Shown here piece after piece: positions 28,211 to 37,443 of a DNA stretch of 64,000 nucleotides. Every line of letters begins with the position of its first letter. Position 1 is the first letter of the stretch. The notes beneath the pieces were generated by a model. That model searched no databases. It saw nothing but the letters and a program-made list of their open reading frames with translations, and was not told the origin of the DNA. The translations under genes were made by a program, and so were the position numbers. Source of the stretch: Bacteroidota bacterium (GTDB lineage: Bacteria > Bacteroidota > Bacteroidia > B-17B0 > Aurantibacillaceae); assembly GCA_029237825.1 (NCBI GenBank), contig JAQZBQ010000002.1:124001-188000 (forward strand), in the 5' to 3' direction.

Positions 28211-31200
28211 CTAGTACGATAAGATACTACCTAACCAGCGCTCAACATCTTTCACGCTCATCTCTTTCCTCCGAGCATAATCTTCTACCTGTTCTTTATT
28301 TATTTTTCCTACTCCGAAATAATGTGATTGTGGATGTGCAAAATATAAACCACTTACAGCTGCAGTGGGAAGCATAGCCATGCTTTCTGTTAATTTAATT
28401 CCTGTGTTTTCGTTCACATTTAGCAGATTCCATATAGTTTTTTTCTCTGTATGGTCTGGCTGCGCAGGATATCCTGGGGCAGGACGAATGCCCTGATATT
28501 CTTCTTTGATCAGTTCATCGTTTTTAAGATTTTCGTTTTTTGCATATGCCCAGATTTCCTTCCGTACTTTTTTGTGCATTAATTCAGCAAAGGCTTCTGC
28601 AAGACGATCTGCCAGCGCCTTCACCATGATTGCACTATAATCATCATGATCTGCTTCAAACCGCGCTACGTGTTCATCAATTCCAATACCTGTAGTCAAT
28701 GCAAAGCATCCGATATAATCAGTTTTACCGTTTGGAGCAATAAAATCTGAAATTGATGTGTTAAATTGTCCTGCGGGTTTTTTGCTTTGCTGGCGGATGC
28801 CGTAAAAAGTTGCCAGTACTTTTCCGCTAGGATCTTTTACTTCAATATCATCATCGTTTACTGAATTAGCGGGGAATATTCCAACGACAGCATTAGCTTT
28901 AAGCCAGTGTTCTTTAATTATTTTTTGCAGCATGTTATTTGCATCCTCAAACAATTTTGTTGCTTCGTTTCCTCGTTCCCGGTCGCTCAATATTTTTGGA
29001 TAGGATCCTTTCATTTCCCAACTATGAAAAAACGGGGTCCAATCGATGAATTCTGCGATTTCGTTCAGGGGATATTCATTGAAAGTTTTGGCGCCAATAA
29101 ATTCTGGTGTTTGGATTTCAAGGTTTTTCCAATCGGTAGGGAACTTGTTCTTTTTGGCTTCCTCCAACGGAATCATCTTATTTTGAGATTGCGCATTTTT
29201 GTTTTGTTCACGAACGCGGTCATAATCCTTTTGAATTTCAGACATGAATTTTTCGCGCAGTTCATTTGAGATTAAACTGCTGGCAACGGGAACAGATTTA
29301 CTCGCGTCGTTAACATGAACCACAGGGCCAGAATAATTTAGCGCGATTTTTACAGCTGTATGCACTTTTGATGTTGTTGCACCACCTATCAATAATGGCG
29401 TTTTAAAATTTAGTCGTTCCATTTCCTTGGCTACGTGAACCATTTCATCCAGTGAAGGGGTAATTAATCCACTTAATCCAATAACATCCACATTATTTTT
29501 CCTGGCTTCTTCTAGTATTTTATCGCAGGATACCATAACGCCCAAGTCAATAATTTCATAATTATTACACGCTAAAACTACTCCCACAATATTTTTTCCA
29601 ATGTCGTGTACATCACCTTTAACAGTAGCTAATAGAATTTTTCCCGAATTAGTTCTTCCGTCTCCAACAATACCTGCTTTTCTATTAGCTTCCTTTTCAG
29701 CAATGAGGTATGGTTCAAGATAGGCTACGGCTTTTTTCATAACCCTGGCACTTTTCACAACCTGAGGCAAAAACATTTTCCCGCTTCCAAACAAATCACC
29801 TACAACATTCATTCCGTCCATTAAAGGGCCTTCAATAACATGCAGAGGACGGCCTAACTTTTTAAGGGCCTCTTCCGTATCATTTTCAATGTATTCAACC
29901 AAGCCCTTAACAAGGGCATAACTTAAACGTTCTTCAACAGTACCTTTTCTCCATGCCTCATCCTTTTCAGTTTTTTCTTTCGTGATCCCTTTTAATGACT
30001 CTGCATGGTCTACAAGCCGTTCCGTTGCGTCTGGTCTGCGGTTTAATAACACATCTTCAACAAGCTCGAGTAACGTTTTGTCTATATCATCATACACCAC
30101 CAGTTGTGCCGGATTAACAATCCCCATATCCATGCCATGTTTAATGGCATGATAGAGAAAAGCGGAATGTATAGCTTCACGTACGTGATCATTTCCACGG
30201 AAAGAAAAGGACACATTGCTTACTCCTCCACTTACTTTTGCATGTGGCAAGTTTTCTTTGATCCATTTAGTTGCATGAAAGAAATCCAGCGCGTTAAGTT
30301 TATGTTCTTCCATACCCGTGGCTACAGGGAATATATTTGGATCAAAAATAATATCCTGTGCAGGAAATTTGACTTTCTCTACTAGAATGTCGTAGGCCCG
30401 CTTGCAGATTTCTTTTCGTCTTTCCAGTGTATCTGCCTGGCCCACTTCGTCAAATGCCATAACAATAACGGCTGCACCATACTGTTTTATTTTATGAGCT
30501 TGTTCAATAAATTTTTCTTCGCCCTCCTTCAATGAAATAGAATTCACAATTGCTTTTCCCTGCACACATTTTAATCCGGCTTCAATTACATTCCATTTAC
30601 TGGAATCAATCATAATTGGAACTCTGGAAATATCGGGTTCGGATGCGATCAGGTTTAAAAATGTTGTCATAGCTTGTTCACTGTCCAACATACCCTCATC
30701 CATGTTCACATCAATAACCTGGGCGCCGCCATCAACCTGTTCTTTGGCAATCGACAACGCTTCTTCATAGTTTCCGTCCTTAATTAACCGAAGAAATTTT
30801 TTGCTCCCTGTAACATTGGTTCTTTCACCAACGTTTAGAAAATTACTTTCCGGTGTCAGTGTATAGGGTTCCAGCCCACTTAAATGCATGAGCTTATCTG
30901 GTTCTGGTTTCTTCCTTGGCTTTGCGTGTTTAGCAATTTCGGCTATCCTTTTAATGTGAGCGGGTGTAGTACCGCAACAACCGCCTACAATGTTCAGAAA
31001 CCCGGATTTTAAAAAATCTTCAATTTGGTGACCCATCTCATGTGCATCCTGATCATATTCCCCAAACTGATTGGGTAATCCCGCGTTAGGATAGGCGCTG
31101 ATATAAAATGGTGCTTTTCCCGATAACTCTTCGAGGTACGGGCGCATATCTTTTGCCCCTAGGGCACAATTTAAACCCACACTTAGTAAATCAACATGCG

Positions 31201-31903
31201 AGACAGAATTTAAAAAAGCTTCTGTGGTTTGTCCGGATAATGTTCTGCCGCTTGCATCAGTAATTGTTCCGGAAACCATCACAGGCATTTTCTTATTTAT
31301 TTTTTCGCAATAGTTTTGAATTGCAAATAATGCTGCTTTCGCGTTTAGTGTATCAAATATCGTTTCAATTAATAACACGTCGGCGCCGCCATCAATTAAG
31401 CCGCGTACCTGCTCTGTATAAGCTTCTGCTAATTCATCAAAGGTAATGGCCCTGTATCCCGGATCATTAACATTAGGAGACAGTGAAAGCGTTCGGTTGG
31501 TAGGACCAATTGCGCCAGCAACAAATTTTGGAACCTGAGCATGTTCCGGAAACTCAGATTTAAACTCTGCGATGGCTTCCCTGGCAATTTTTGCCGATTC
31601 AAAGTTAAGTTCATAAACAAATTCCTGCATATCGTAATCAGCCATGGCAACAGATGTGTCACTGAACGTATTTGTTTCAATAATATCAGCACCAGCTTTA
31701 AGGTATTCTTTATGAATTGTTTTAATAATATGGGGCTGTGTGATAGAAAGCAAATCGTTATTCCCCTGCAAATCTTTGTGCCAATCGGCAAATCGTTTGC
31801 CTCGAAAATCTTTTTCAGTTAATTTATATTGCTGTATCATGGAACCCATGGCTCCATCGATTACCAATATCCTTTTTTCTAATTCCTGCTGTATGTTACT
31901 CAT
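28211..31903 (-). CDS. metH: Cobalamin-dependent methionine synthase MetH
   Basis: A full-length 1230-residue enzyme that moves a methyl group from 5-methyltetrahydrofolate to homocysteine through cobalamin. Domains in order: homocysteine-binding (1-330) with zinc cysteines in VGLNCALG and [11 protein letters not shown]; pterin-binding (about 355-620, [23 protein letters not shown]); cobalamin cap and B12 domains (about 650-900) with the base-off His in [14 protein letters not shown]; and the AdoMet reactivation domain (about 930-1225) with [15 protein letters not shown]. It is a single unsplit polypeptide. Expression is predicted to be shut down by S-adenosylmethionine through the riboswitch and terminator upstream. 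A disrupted cupin gene and a small STAS-like gene follow closely. Confidence 0.97.
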   Translation of the reverse strand: MSNIQQELEKRILVIDGAMGSMIQQYKLTEKDFRGKRFADWHKDLQGNNDLLSITQPHIIKTIHKEYLKAGADIIETNTFSDTSVAMADYDMQEFVYELNFESAKIAREAIAEFKSEFPEHAQVPKFVAGAIGPTNRTLSLSPNVNDPGYRAITFDELAEAYTEQVRGLIDGGADVLLIETIFDTLNAKAALFAIQNYCEKINKKMPVMVSGTITDASGRTLSGQTTEAFLNSVSHVDLLSVGLNCALGAKDMRPYLEELSGKAPFYISAYPNAGLPNQFGEYDQDAHEMGHQIEDFLKSGFLNIVGGCCGTTPAHIKRIAEIAKHAKPRKKPEPDKLMHLSGLEPYTLTPESNFLNVGERTNVTGSKKFLRLIKDGNYEEALSIAKEQVDGGAQVIDVNMDEGMLDSEQAMTTFLNLIASEPDISRVPIMIDSSKWNVIEAGLKCVQGKAIVNSISLKEGEEKFIEQAHKIKQYGAAVIVMAFDEVGQADTLERRKEICKRAYDILVEKVKFPAQDIIFDPNIFPVATGMEEHKLNALDFFHATKWIKENLPHAKVSGGVSNVSFSFRGNDHVREAIHSAFLYHAIKHGMDMGIVNPAQLVVYDDIDKTLLELVEDVLLNRRPDATERLVDHAESLKGITKEKTEKDEAWRKGTVEERLSYALVKGLVEYIENDTEEALKKLGRPLHVIEGPLMDGMNVVGDLFGSGKMFLPQVVKSARVMKKAVAYLEPYLIAEKEANRKAGIVGDGRTNSGKILLATVKGDVHDIGKNIVGVVLACNNYEIIDLGVMVSCDKILEEARKNNVDVIGLSGLITPSLDEMVHVAKEMERLNFKTPLLIGGATTSKVHTAVKIALNYSGPVVHVNDASKSVPVASSLISNELREKFMSEIQKDYDRVREQNKNAQSQNKMIPLEEAKKNKFPTDWKNLEIQTPEFIGAKTFNEYPLNEIAEFIDWTPFFHSWEMKGSYPKILSDRERGNEATKLFEDANNMLQKIIKEHWLKANAVVGIFPANSVNDDDIEVKDPSGKVLATFYGIRQQSKKPAGQFNTSISDFIAPNGKTDYIGCFALTTGIGIDEHVARFEADHDDYSAIMVKALADRLAEAFAELMHKKVRKEIWAYAKNENLKNDELIKEEYQGIRPAPGYPAQPDHTEKKTIWNLLNVNENTGIKLTESMAMLPTAAVSGLYFAHPQSHYFGVGKINKEQVEDYARRKEMSVKDVERWLGSILSY

Positions 31904-31913
31904 ATACTTAAAA

Positions 31914-31948
31914 TAAAAAAATCCCTAATGCTGTTGCAGAAGAGATTT
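31914..31948 (-). terminator. Riboswitch-controlled intrinsic terminator before metH
   Basis: On the minus strand AATCTCTTCTGC, loop AACA, GCATTAGGGATT and then a run of seven T. Ten of the twelve positions can pair (one as G-U). It lies between the SAM-I aptamer and the metH ATG, where the expression platform is expected. An upstream AGATTT stretch could compete for the 5' arm as an antiterminator, but this is not certain. Confidence 0.7.
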
Positions 31949-31982
31949 ATATGTGATTACAATATTTATAAAATCTGATCTA

Positions 31983-32144
31983 CTTATTTTTCCTTGATAT
32001 TGGACGAATTCCCACCTTCTTTAAAGTTTAAAATGAAAGTTCTCATTTGAAAGTGACCTTACTTTTATAAATGAACTTGAATGTTAAACCATTACAGGGT
32101 TGGTAAAGCTTCATCGGGCGTATCCCTCTGCTTTTCTTAATAAG
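31983..32144 (-). promoter_or_regulatory. SAM-I (S-box) riboswitch aptamer upstream of metH
   Basis: On the minus strand the conserved S-box elements occur in order: closing stem CTTATT, then AAGA, GAGGGA, GCCCGATGAAGC, CCAACC, TGGT, a long A/T-rich extended stem, AAGGTGGGAATTC, and AATAAG pairing back with the start. The core matches the SAM-I consensus; the region between CCAACC and AAGGTG is longer than usual, making the aptamer about 160 nt. Binding of S-adenosylmethionine should favour the terminator at 31914-31948 and switch off metH. A near-match -7 element (TATCTTTA at 32164-32171) sits about 20 bp upstream. Confidence 0.85.
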
Positions 32145-32235
32145 TGTGTTAAAGAACGCGTGCTAAAGATAGAACTTTTATGTAAATTTAGTGGATTACC
32201 GGTTCACGAAATTATTAACATTAAATTGTCATACC

Positions 32236-32661
32236 ATGAAAAAAATCATAGTATTAATTCTTATCTTCTTAGTAACGCTCCTGCGAGCTCAAAACACTCG
32301 CCACGATGTGATGACGGTTCTAGGGAATATGGAAAAACAGGAAATGTCATGGAATAAAGGGGACATCGCGGGATTTATGGATTTCTACTGGCATAGTGAT
32401 AGTTTAAAATTTATTGGTAGTAAAGGCATCACGTATGGCTGGCAGAAAACATTAAGTAATTATTTGAATTCATATCCGTCTAAAGAGGCTATGGGCATTT
32501 TGAAATTTACCAATGTAGAGGCAACTCAGTTGTCAGATTCGGCGATTTATGTTATTGGAAAATGGGAGCTTAATAAAGAAAAAATGGCTGGCGGTTACTT
32601 TACGTTGCTATGGTGCAAAATTGACAATAAGTGGGTAATTGTTTCTGATCATACAAGTTAG
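32236..32661 (+). CDS. Secreted NTF2-like (DUF4440/SnoaL-type) protein
   Basis: The ATG at 32236 is chosen because a signal peptide (MKKIIVLILIFLVTLLRAQ) begins there; a longer form would bury it. The mature part, about 120 residues, looks like a DUF4440/SnoaL-like NTF2 fold: helix with EKQEMSWNKGDIAGFMDFYW, strand SLKFIGSKGITYGW, and terminal strands YFTLLWCKIDNKWVIVSDHTS. Family members are small dimeric proteins with a pocket and varied or unknown activities. It starts in the 332-bp gap that also holds the divergent metH riboswitch. The truncated DUF1653 gene starts 2 bp after its stop. Confidence 0.8.
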   Translation: MKKIIVLILIFLVTLLRAQNTRHDVMTVLGNMEKQEMSWNKGDIAGFMDFYWHSDSLKFIGSKGITYGWQKTLSNYLNSYPSKEAMGILKFTNVEATQLSDSAIYVIGKWELNKEKMAGGYFTLLWCKIDNKWVIVSDHTS

Positions 32662-32663
32662 GT

Positions 32664-32816
32664 ATGGAAATTACAAAAGGTTTATACAGGCATTATAAGG
32701 GCGATGTGTATGAAGTTCTTGGCTTCGCAAAACATAGTGAGTCGTTGGAAAAATTGATTGTTTATAAAAGAGCAGATTGCGCAACAGAATTTGTATCCAA
32801 CTCCGCGTATCGATAA
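32664..32816 (+). pseudogene. Truncated DUF1653 gene
   Basis: The 50-codon frame begins ATG, two bases after the NTF2-like gene, and encodes MEITKGLYRHYKGDVYEV followed by LGFAKHSESLEKLIVYK, the unmistakable N-terminal half of DUF1653 proteins (usually 65-75 residues). The conserved second half with a LWVRP-type motif is absent: after about residue 35 the frame runs on with unrelated residues that are antisense to the response-regulator gene and stops at 32816. The 3' end therefore seems lost in a deletion or rearrangement near 32770-32787. Too short for most gene callers. Confidence 0.7.
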
Positions 32817-33464
32817 AAAATGCACTGGCTCCTTCTGATTAAGTTCAAACAGTTTTCTGAAATTTAATATATAATTGTCAATCGTTCTTGACGACGGGTT
32901 TTCATCTTTGGTCCAAAGCTTATCGAGGATTTCATCTCTGGAGACTACATTATTTAGGTTATCGACCAGTATTTTTAACAAGGCTATTTCGCGTTTGGAG
33001 AGATCTTCTGTGTTTCCTTCGCGGTCAACCACCTGAAATGTTGCAAAATTTATTGAGCAATTACCAAATTTAAAAGTTGTTATTTCAGGTTTTTGCGGAT
33101 AGTTACGTTTTAAAACATTGTTGATTCTTAACAACAATTCTTCCAGATCGAACGGTTTTGTGATGTAATCGTCGGCGCCTAATTTTAAGCCTTCAATTTT
33201 ATCCTGTACATTGTTTTTTGCCGTTAAAAAAATTACAGGCGTCAGAATTTTCTCTGCCCTCATCTTACCATAAATTTCGAGGCCGTTAAATACAGGTAGC
33301 ATGATATCCAGTAAAATTAAATCCGGATTAAAAGTTTTAATCATGGTAAGTGCGTCTTTGCCTGAACTGCATGTTTCAACATAGTATTTTTCTAACTCTA
33401 AATTCAATTTCAGAGTTTCCAATAATGCTTTTTCATCTTCCACGACAAGAATCTTAAACGGCAT
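32682..33464 (-). CDS. OmpR-family response regulator with abnormal C-terminal extension
   Basis: Receiver domain (ILVVEDEKALLETL, phospho-Asp in LILLDIMLPVFNG, FLTAKNNVQDKIEG, Lys in DDYITKPFDLEELL) and winged-helix output domain (LSKREIALLKILVDN, SSRTIDNYILNFRKLF, FLSIRGVGYKF). OmpR regulators normally end within a few residues of GVGYKF, near position 226. Here the frame continues for another 34 residues of unrelated sequence that is the antisense of the truncated DUF1653 gene. The stop codon seems to have been removed together with the end of that neighbour. The regulator core is intact, so it may still work. No kinase gene is adjacent. Confidence 0.88.
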   Translation of the reverse strand: MPFKILVVEDEKALLETLKLNLELEKYYVETCSSGKDALTMIKTFNPDLILLDIMLPVFNGLEIYGKMRAEKILTPVIFLTAKNNVQDKIEGLKLGADDYITKPFDLEELLLRINNVLKRNYPQKPEITTFKFGNCSINFATFQVVDREGNTEDLSKREIALLKILVDNLNNVVSRDEILDKLWTKDENPSSRTIDNYILNFRKLFELNQKEPVHFLSIRGVGYKFCCAICSFINNQFFQRLTMFCEAKNFIHIALIMPV

Positions 33465-33531
33465 AATTTTTAAAATTGCTGATCTGGGATTAAATTGGAT
33501 GTAACTATTACCATGCTAGGCACAATTTTAG

Positions 33532-33539
33532 TAAATTTG
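33532..33539 (+). promoter_or_regulatory. -7 promoter element of the M43 metalloprotease
   Basis: TAAATTTG, an exact consensus match, 18 bp before the preferred ATG at 33558. It overlaps the longer frame's N-terminal codons, which supports the shorter start. Confidence 0.5.
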
Positions 33540-33557
33540 TTTATTAATGTTCTTATA

Positions 33558-34871
33558 ATGAGAAAAATAGTTTTCCAATTAATATTGACTCTAGGGGTTA
33601 GTTACTCAGCTTTTTCACAAAATGCGCAGAGGCATTGCGCTTCAACAAAATTTGATTCACTTTATGAGCAACGGTTTCAAAAGATGCTTGAGAGAGATAA
33701 CCAGTTTGCAAATGATAAAAAGCCATTCTATAGCTTTAAGATTCCGGTAATATTCCATATAATCCATTCCGGACAGAATGTTGGTTCCTCTTATAACATT
33801 AGCCAGGCACAAATTAATTCCCAACTTGCTATCTTAAACCAAGACTTCAGGAAGACAAATTCTGATTTTTCCAGTACTGTTACCCAGTCGGCTTTTCTTA
33901 GTGCTGCCGCCGATTGCGAAATCACTTTTTGCGCTGCCATGGTGGATCCGGCTGGTAACGCGCTTCCTGAACCTGGCATTGACCGAATTCTTGCGTATTC
34001 GAAGGAATGGAGTAATCCTCCTTATAGTTTTAATTATATTGAATCAACCATTAAACCCGGTTCCTCATGGGATCCTACCAAATATTTTAATGTTTGGGTT
34101 GTTGGGTTTAGCGACGGTATGACATTAGGTTATGCTCAATTCCCTCCCATCCCAACAACCCTAACAGCCGTTTCAGATATGGTTGGAAATGGTGGTCCGG
34201 CAAATACCGATGGAGTAGTTCTGAATTATAATGCTGTTGGGAATATGGGAAGCGCAACCTATCCGTTTAATAAAGGTCGGACAGCGACTCATGAGATCGG
34301 GCATTGGTTGGGATTATGGCATATTAATGGCGACTCGGGATGCGGAAATGATTTTTGTTCGGATACTCCGGCTCAGAGTTCATTAACCACCGGTTGTCCA
34401 TCAACTACAGGCGGCGTTTCGTCCTCGGGCTGCTCAGCTAGTCCAAACCCACCCGGAAAAAACTACCAGAATTTTATGGATTATTCAGATGACCGATGTA
34501 TGAGCATGTTTACAGCAAAACAAAAAGAGCGCATGCAAGCTGTTTTGTCAAACTGTGTGAGACGAAACACTTTAAATTATAGTGCGGTTTGTAATGCGGT
34601 GGGAATAGAAGAAAATGAAGCTTCGTTTAATTTCGATATTTTTCCAAATCCGGCACATGGACAATTTTTAATTGATATTGATTTGATTGGCCATCAAGAT
34701 TTAACGGTATCAGTTTTAAATACGCTTGGTCAAACTATAAAAGAAATAAAATATTTTCAGTCAAATACCGGCAGCTTAAAAGTTGATTTGAGTGGTAAAC
34801 CCGCTGGAATTTATTTTGTGTCAGTTAAATTAAATGGAGTTTCAAAAACCAAGCGATTGGTAGTTGAGTAG
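33558..34871 (+). CDS. Secreted M43 (pappalysin-like) zinc metalloprotease with T9SS type A domain
   Basis: With the ATG at 33558 the protein has 437 residues and a signal peptide (MRKIVFQLILTLGVSYSAFS). The catalytic domain bears the extended zinc motif in THEIGHWLGLWHINGD near residue 256 (HExxHxxGxxH) and the downstream Met-turn region NFMDYSDDRCMSMFT, as in ulilysin and pappalysin-type M43B enzymes. The last 80 residues form a type A sorting domain: FDIFPNPAHGQFLID, VLNTLGQTIKEI and AGIYFVSVKLNG. It should be exported by Sec, then across the outer membrane by the Type IX system. A pro-region of about 60 residues precedes the protease domain. Confidence 0.92.
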   Translation: MRKIVFQLILTLGVSYSAFSQNAQRHCASTKFDSLYEQRFQKMLERDNQFANDKKPFYSFKIPVIFHIIHSGQNVGSSYNISQAQINSQLAILNQDFRKTNSDFSSTVTQSAFLSAAADCEITFCAAMVDPAGNALPEPGIDRILAYSKEWSNPPYSFNYIESTIKPGSSWDPTKYFNVWVVGFSDGMTLGYAQFPPIPTTLTAVSDMVGNGGPANTDGVVLNYNAVGNMGSATYPFNKGRTATHEIGHWLGLWHINGDSGCGNDFCSDTPAQSSLTTGCPSTTGGVSSSGCSASPNPPGKNYQNFMDYSDDRCMSMFTAKQKERMQAVLSNCVRRNTLNYSAVCNAVGIEENEASFNFDIFPNPAHGQFLIDIDLIGHQDLTVSVLNTLGQTIKEIKYFQSNTGSLKVDLSGKPAGIYFVSVKLNGVSKTKRLVVE

Positions 34872-34988
34872 TATTTTATCTTCACTCATTTTTCTATTTA
34901 AAGCTGTCATAAATCCGTTTCTTGTTTCACGGGAAGTACAAACACTAATAGAAGGAGAATAAAAAGCCATGTTTAACACAAGGTATAA

Positions 34989-36173
34989 TTATTTTAATTG
35001 AATGAGTTCCGTATTAGCAATGATTTCTTTTAATGCATTATATAGCTTATCCAGATCCGTTTGATCGTTAAAAGCTTGTATTGAAAATCTGAGGTAAGTG
35101 TGATCTCCGTGTTGCATCACAGGTATTTCAATTTTATAGGCCTCGTAAAGGTCGCGTTGCAGTGTTTCTGGTTCAGTAGTATTAATTGGAAGGCTTAACA
35201 TCTGCCCGATAAATTCATCAGTCAATGGTGCAAGCGCCTTTGATTTTAATAATTCTGTAAAACGTTGAGCATTATCCTTCACAAGATTTCTACATCTTTC
35301 AGCATGTTTTACCCATTCATACCTCTCAAAGAATTCAATGCATTTTGGAATTGTAAGGTATGCTGAAAAGTCACGTGTTCCGTTCAGTTGATGATAATCC
35401 AAATATAGAGAGGATGACGGACGCGCATTTTTATACCCCCAACTGATGATAAGGGGATCCAGGCCAGATTGGAATTCCTTTTTTACATATAGAAATGAGC
35501 ATCCTTTGGGGGCCATCATCCATTTATGGCATGCACCAGTAAAAATGTCGGCCTGAAGTTTTGATAAATCAAGAGGGATATGCCCTGGAACATGAGCGCC
35601 GTCAACAATAGTCAAGACACCACGTTTTTTTGCCTGTTCACATATTTCATTTACGGGAAGAATTAAGGCTGTTGAACTGGTAATGTGACTTATGAAAATG
35701 GCTTTGGTTTTTTTAGAAATTTTTTTAATGAAACCATCCACCAAATCAGCTGTATTTTTAAGTGGTAATTCAATATTGTATCGGTTATAAACAGCTCCTT
35801 TCGAATTGCAATAATACTCCCAGGTTCTATCCATTGCGCCATATTCCAAATCAGTTGTCAAAATTTCATCTCCGGCCTGTAGGTTTAAATTTTTTGCTAT
35901 GAGATTAATTGCATGGGTTGGGTTAGGTGTAAAAACCAGATCATCCGCATCACAATGAATAAAAGCGGCTAACGCTTCACGGGAATTCTTCAGAAATTTT
36001 ATCCCTTTCACGGTTAGAAACTGCACCGGCTCTTTTTCAAGTTGTATTTGCCAATTTTGATAGTCCTCAAATATTGGTTTAGGACAAGCGCCAAACGACC
36101 CGAAATTAAGATAGGTAACATTTGTGTCTAATAAAAATAGCTTTTTAATTGATGAATTGTCTGAATGTTGCAT
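34989..36173 (-). CDS. Class V aminotransferase (isopenicillin-N-epimerase-like)
   Basis: 394 residues of the PLP-dependent class V family (fold type I). Visible: NFGSFGACPKPIFEDYQ at the start, TDLEYGAMDRTWEYY, the PLP-contacting Asp and His in VDGAHVPGHIPLDL near residue 195, and the Schiff-base Lys in TGACHKWMMAPKGCSFLY near residue 220. Relatives include isopenicillin N epimerase-like proteins and cysteine desulfurase-like enzymes; the position of His-Lys and lack of a mobile-loop Cys argue against a desulfurase. The exact substrate is unknown. An exact -7 element lies 4 nt before the ATG, a leaderless arrangement also seen for mtaB. Confidence 0.82.
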   Translation of the reverse strand: MQHSDNSSIKKLFLLDTNVTYLNFGSFGACPKPIFEDYQNWQIQLEKEPVQFLTVKGIKFLKNSREALAAFIHCDADDLVFTPNPTHAINLIAKNLNLQAGDEILTTDLEYGAMDRTWEYYCNSKGAVYNRYNIELPLKNTADLVDGFIKKISKKTKAIFISHITSSTALILPVNEICEQAKKRGVLTIVDGAHVPGHIPLDLSKLQADIFTGACHKWMMAPKGCSFLYVKKEFQSGLDPLIISWGYKNARPSSSLYLDYHQLNGTRDFSAYLTIPKCIEFFERYEWVKHAERCRNLVKDNAQRFTELLKSKALAPLTDEFIGQMLSLPINTTEPETLQRDLYEAYKIEIPVMQHGDHTYLRFSIQAFNDQTDLDKLYNALKEIIANTELIQLK

Positions 36174-36177
36174 CTAT

Positions 36178-36185
36178 CAAAAATA
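36178..36185 (-). promoter_or_regulatory. -7 promoter element of the aminotransferase gene
   Basis: The minus strand reads TATTTTTG, an exact match, separated from the ATG by four bases. Confidence 0.5.
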
Positions 36186-36287
36186 AGAATTATCGCATTA
36201 TGGATCATTTTATGGATCATTTTATCAAAAATTCTTACATACGTTGGGATGGCACTTATACCGAAAGCTTTGGGACAAGAGCATGAG

Positions 36288-36295
36288 TATTTTTG
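36288..36295 (+). promoter_or_regulatory. -7 promoter element of the 36308 gene
   Basis: TATTTTTG, an exact match, 12 bp before the ATG at 36308. Confidence 0.45.
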
Positions 36296-36307
36296 TGAAA
36301 AAAATTC

Positions 36308-36796
36308 ATGAAGACACCTATATTCATTTTCCTTTTCATTATAAGTAATATGATGGCTTCCCAGGAATTGCCTGTTTCTGGAGACCTTTTCGAAATTACC
36401 GGTGTTGCTTTAATTAACGACAAACGGGTATCCGATTATTCTGTTGCTGTGTATTTGGACGGAACTAAAATTGATTCGATTTTTGCAAAATCAAAAAGGT
36501 CCATTAAGTTTTATGTTGGGTTAAATAAGATCTATACTTTTTTGTATCAGAAGCCAGGGTATACGGACAAGATCATAATTGTGAATACACATGTGCCGGA
36601 AGGTTTGAAAACGCTTGCAGACAATACGTTTGATTTCTCTGTGGAATTATCAGGAGCTTTAACGGTGAATACTGAAGAGTTGGAAGATTATCCCGTAGCG
36701 GTATTATTAATTGATAAAGAAGAAGAAGTTCTGCAAGCGAGCGCAGATTATAATAAACTTACACATAAAGAAATAGAGATCAAAACTGGAAAATGA
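36308..36796 (+). CDS. Secreted hypothetical protein with one Ig/regulatory-like domain
   Basis: 162 residues with a signal peptide (MKTPIFIFLFIISNMMASQ). The mature part has a pattern seen in carboxypeptidase-regulatory-like domains: SGDLFEITGVALINDKRVSD, then SVAVYLDGTKIDSIFA, FYVGLNKIYTFLYQKPGY and KIIIVNTHVPEG. Such sandwiches are common on Bacteroidota envelope proteins and have no fixed activity. I do not recognise a specific family. Its TGA stop abuts, back to back, the stop of the convergent REC gene (TGATCA at 36794-36799). Confidence 0.65.
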   Translation: MKTPIFIFLFIISNMMASQELPVSGDLFEITGVALINDKRVSDYSVAVYLDGTKIDSIFAKSKRSIKFYVGLNKIYTFLYQKPGYTDKIIIVNTHVPEGLKTLADNTFDFSVELSGALTVNTEELEDYPVAVLLIDKEEEVLQASADYNKLTHKEIEIKTGK

Positions 36797-37264
36797 TCAG
36801 GATAACAATTTTTGGCGAAGCATAAATTCCAACTGCTCATTGTTCAGCAAAAGTTTTTCATTAAGTTCTTTTTGTTCTTTCTTTAACTGATAAATTTTAT
36901 GGGCGTTTTCGATGGTCTCTTTTAATTCTTCATCATTCCAGGGCTTTTGTAAATAATGATATATCTGGCCTTTGTTAATTGCGTCTTTAATAGCCTCCAT
37001 ATCGGCAAATCCGGTCAATAGGATCCTGATTTGGTCGGGATAAATTTTTACAACTTCTTCAAATAGTTCTGTACCAAGGGTTCCCGGCATCCGCTGATCC
37101 GAAATTAGTACGTGAATGTCGTTTCGCTCTAGTATTAGCCTTGCTTCGGCTGCGGATAGAGCAGTGAAGATGGAGAAGTGTCTGCGAAAGGAGGCTTTAA
37201 ATGATCGAAGGTTATTTTCCTCGTCATCCACATAAAGAACATTTATCAGTGGTTTGATGGCCAT
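36797..37264 (-). CDS. Stand-alone receiver (REC) protein
   Basis: 155 residues: one receiver domain with VLYVDDEENNLRSFKASFR, phospho-Asp in HVLISDQRMPGTLGTEL, LLTGFADMEAIKDAI and the conserved Lys in YHYLQKPWNDEEL, then a helical, charged tail (KIYQLKKEQKELNEKLLLN) and no output domain. The receiver is of the type found in front of HD-GYP or PP2C domains and closely resembles the receiver of the hybrid kinase at 42699 (same YVDDEENN, DQRMPG and QKPW motifs). It is transcribed away from the Rv1355c-like operon across a 179-bp gap, so both could share regulation, and it is probably a component of that system. Confidence 0.85.
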   Translation of the reverse strand: MAIKPLINVLYVDDEENNLRSFKASFRRHFSIFTALSAAEARLILERNDIHVLISDQRMPGTLGTELFEEVVKIYPDQIRILLTGFADMEAIKDAINKGQIYHYLQKPWNDEELKETIENAHKIYQLKKEQKELNEKLLLNNEQLEFMLRQKLLS

Positions 37265-37443
37265 TTTTTATTGATGTTAAAAAGCAAATCAGTTTTAAAG
37301 GTAAAAAAAATAGTGAAAATTTTCTTATGCATATCAAATATTATAGGCATTAAATTGGAAAAATGAATTACCTTGGTAATCAACAAAACCCTTTGTTATA
37401 ACTCCACTAGTTCTTTTTATTTTAAAATTTAATTTATGCCCCT

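Noticed and set aside
28907-29269. 120-codon plus-strand frame within metH
   Set aside because: Antisense to well-conserved metH sequence; residue composition typical of a shadow frame.
32100-32357. 85-codon plus-strand frame over the metH upstream region
   Set aside because: It overlaps the riboswitch on one side and reads through the signal-peptide region of the NTF2-like gene in another frame; no family resemblance.
37367-37380. Palindrome ATTACC-TT-GGTAAT upstream of the Rv1355c-like operon as an operator
   Set aside because: Six-base arms occur by chance many times in 64 kb of AT-rich DNA, and no matching copy was seen near the divergent REC gene or elsewhere in the module.
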